From the NCBI GenBank assembly GCA_026389745.1, contig JAPLHG010000059.1:1-5805 (forward strand): a stretch of 5,805 bases of DNA, written 5' to 3'. The position numbers were made by a program, and so were the translations under genes. Numbering within the stretch: the stretch's first letter is position 1; every line of letters starts with the position of its first letter. The DNA comes from Chloroflexota bacterium (GTDB lineage Bacteria > Chloroflexota > Dehalococcoidia > Dehalococcoidales > Fen-1064). Shown here one piece after another: positions 5,317-5,805 of this stretch. Under the pieces are notes generated by a model. That model did not search any database and was not told the DNA's origin. It saw nothing but the letters and a program-made list of their open reading frames with translations.

Positions 5317-5347
5317 GATTTACAGGATGAAGTTTATCCTGTAAATC
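5317..5347. repeat. Perfect 12-bp inverted repeat (possible dispersed palindrome)
   Basis: GATTTACAGGAT (5317-5328) and ATCCTGTAAATC (5336-5347) pair perfectly across a seven-base loop. There is no T-tract on either side, so it is not a canonical terminator, although it lies 54 bases after the hydrolase stop. The ACAGGAT/ATCCTGT core resembles a palindrome I recall as scattered between genes in several bacterial groups. That it is repeated in this genome is inference. Confidence 0.6.
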
Positions 5348-5401
5348 AAACGTTACCGGGTTTGTGAGGGAACCTGTGCTAGTTTAACGCTATAGAGAGT
5401 C

Positions 5402-5805
5402 TCAGAGATTCAGAGATGACTTCAGAAATTTATTTATTTTGCGGACAATGAGAGGATACCAGAACCAGATGGTGGCATGAGTTGACGGAAACCATGCTCG
5501 TTCACATTGACCGCAGGCTCGCCAGAAATCCAGGGTAGCTTCTCTGGGGATGAACTCGTCCCACAGGGCATTTATCATTAGTACTGGACGTCCTTTCAAA
5601 AGGTAAGCGTAAGTCATCGGGTCGATGAGAAAACTCTGTTGCCCCGGCGCGACATTTTCAAAGCCTTTGTTGGTGACTTCTCTCAGGTATTCTGCGTAGT
5701 TTTTTTGATTCTCTCCGTATTCTTCCCTTGAATGTCGAAATTCTTTTCGGGAATTGGTTACCCGACTCAACTGCATAATCTTTCCTGAATTGCCACCGTG
5801 AACAA
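5402..5805 (-). CDS. Alpha/beta hydrolase, C-terminal part (cut by window edge)
   Basis: The frame is open from the right edge (VHGGNSGKI precedes the ATG at 5776) to TGA 5402-5404, giving about 133 visible residues. The ATG at 5776 is therefore internal. Features of a serine alpha/beta hydrolase of the dienelactone/prolyl-oligopeptidase type are present: DPMTYAYLLKGRPVLMINA (strand before the acid), WDEFIP with the probable catalytic Asp (residue 73 counted from the internal Met) and PSTHATIWFWYP with the probable catalytic His (residue 100). The nucleophilic Ser and oxyanion region should lie off-window. A Lys/Glu-rich lid-like segment (RKEFRHSREEYGENQKNY) sits between. The substrate is not deducible. 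It is upstream of dapF but separated by about 200 bases containing a palindrome and a new promoter, so probably a separate unit. Confidence 0.75.
   Translation of the reverse strand, partial: VHGGNSGKIMQLSRVTNSRKEFRHSREEYGENQKNYAEYLREVTNKGFENVAPGQQSFLIDPMTYAYLLKGRPVLMINALWDEFIPREATLDFWRACGQCERAWFPSTHATIWFWYPLIVRKINKFLKSSLNL

Overview
The window looks like a chromosomal piece from a Chloroflexota bacterium, most likely a Dehalococcoidia relative. This rests on the block dapF, dapL, hflX on one strand, on the DapL type of aminotransferase, on a short alpha/beta hydrolase of a kind I associate with that group, and on the style of the first protein (threonine-rich coiled coil joined to a small Cys/His domain). 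The assignment comes from remembered family and gene-order knowledge and was not searched.

Left part, 1-1850: poorly conserved and apparently decaying. It opens with the 3' part of a + strand gene (1-452) encoding heptad repeats followed by a possible transglutaminase-like domain. About 1.2 kb without a large intact gene follows. It holds a stem-loop just after that gene, the 3' half of a degenerate tRNA-Met-like gene (672-725), an orphan + strand terminator (872-910) and a broken minus-strand gene of the TIGR04076 type (935-1214; in-frame UGA plus a terminal frameshift). An AT-rich stretch then carries a LexA-box-like palindrome (1503-1518) and a candidate 34-residue small protein gene with Shine-Dalgarno and terminator (1673-1830).

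Right part, 1856-5805: all genes on the minus strand, so transcription runs from right to left. First comes the C-terminal part of an alpha/beta hydrolase (5402-5805, cut by the window edge). A 200-bp gap holds a perfect 12-bp inverted repeat and, further on, a candidate extended -10 promoter enclosed by a 10-bp inverted repeat. Then come dapF (4334-5194) and dapL (3098-4288), a two-gene unit for the last steps to meso-diaminopimelate by the aminotransferase route: DapL makes LL-diaminopimelate from tetrahydrodipicolinate, and DapF epimerises it to the meso form for peptidoglycan or lysine. A rho-independent terminator (3034-3068) closes this unit. After a possible promoter of its own comes the ribosome-associated GTPase gene hflX (1856-2973), which is split into two reading frames. 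About 50-55 bases that should encode the conserved glycine-rich linker are missing at the split, so hflX is a pseudogene or the sequence has an error there.

I do not see a clearly new defence or mobile system. The most interesting points are the hflX deletion, the palindrome over the dapF promoter, the coiled-coil/Cys-His protein, the tRNA-like remnant, the decayed TIGR04076 gene and the small-protein unit.
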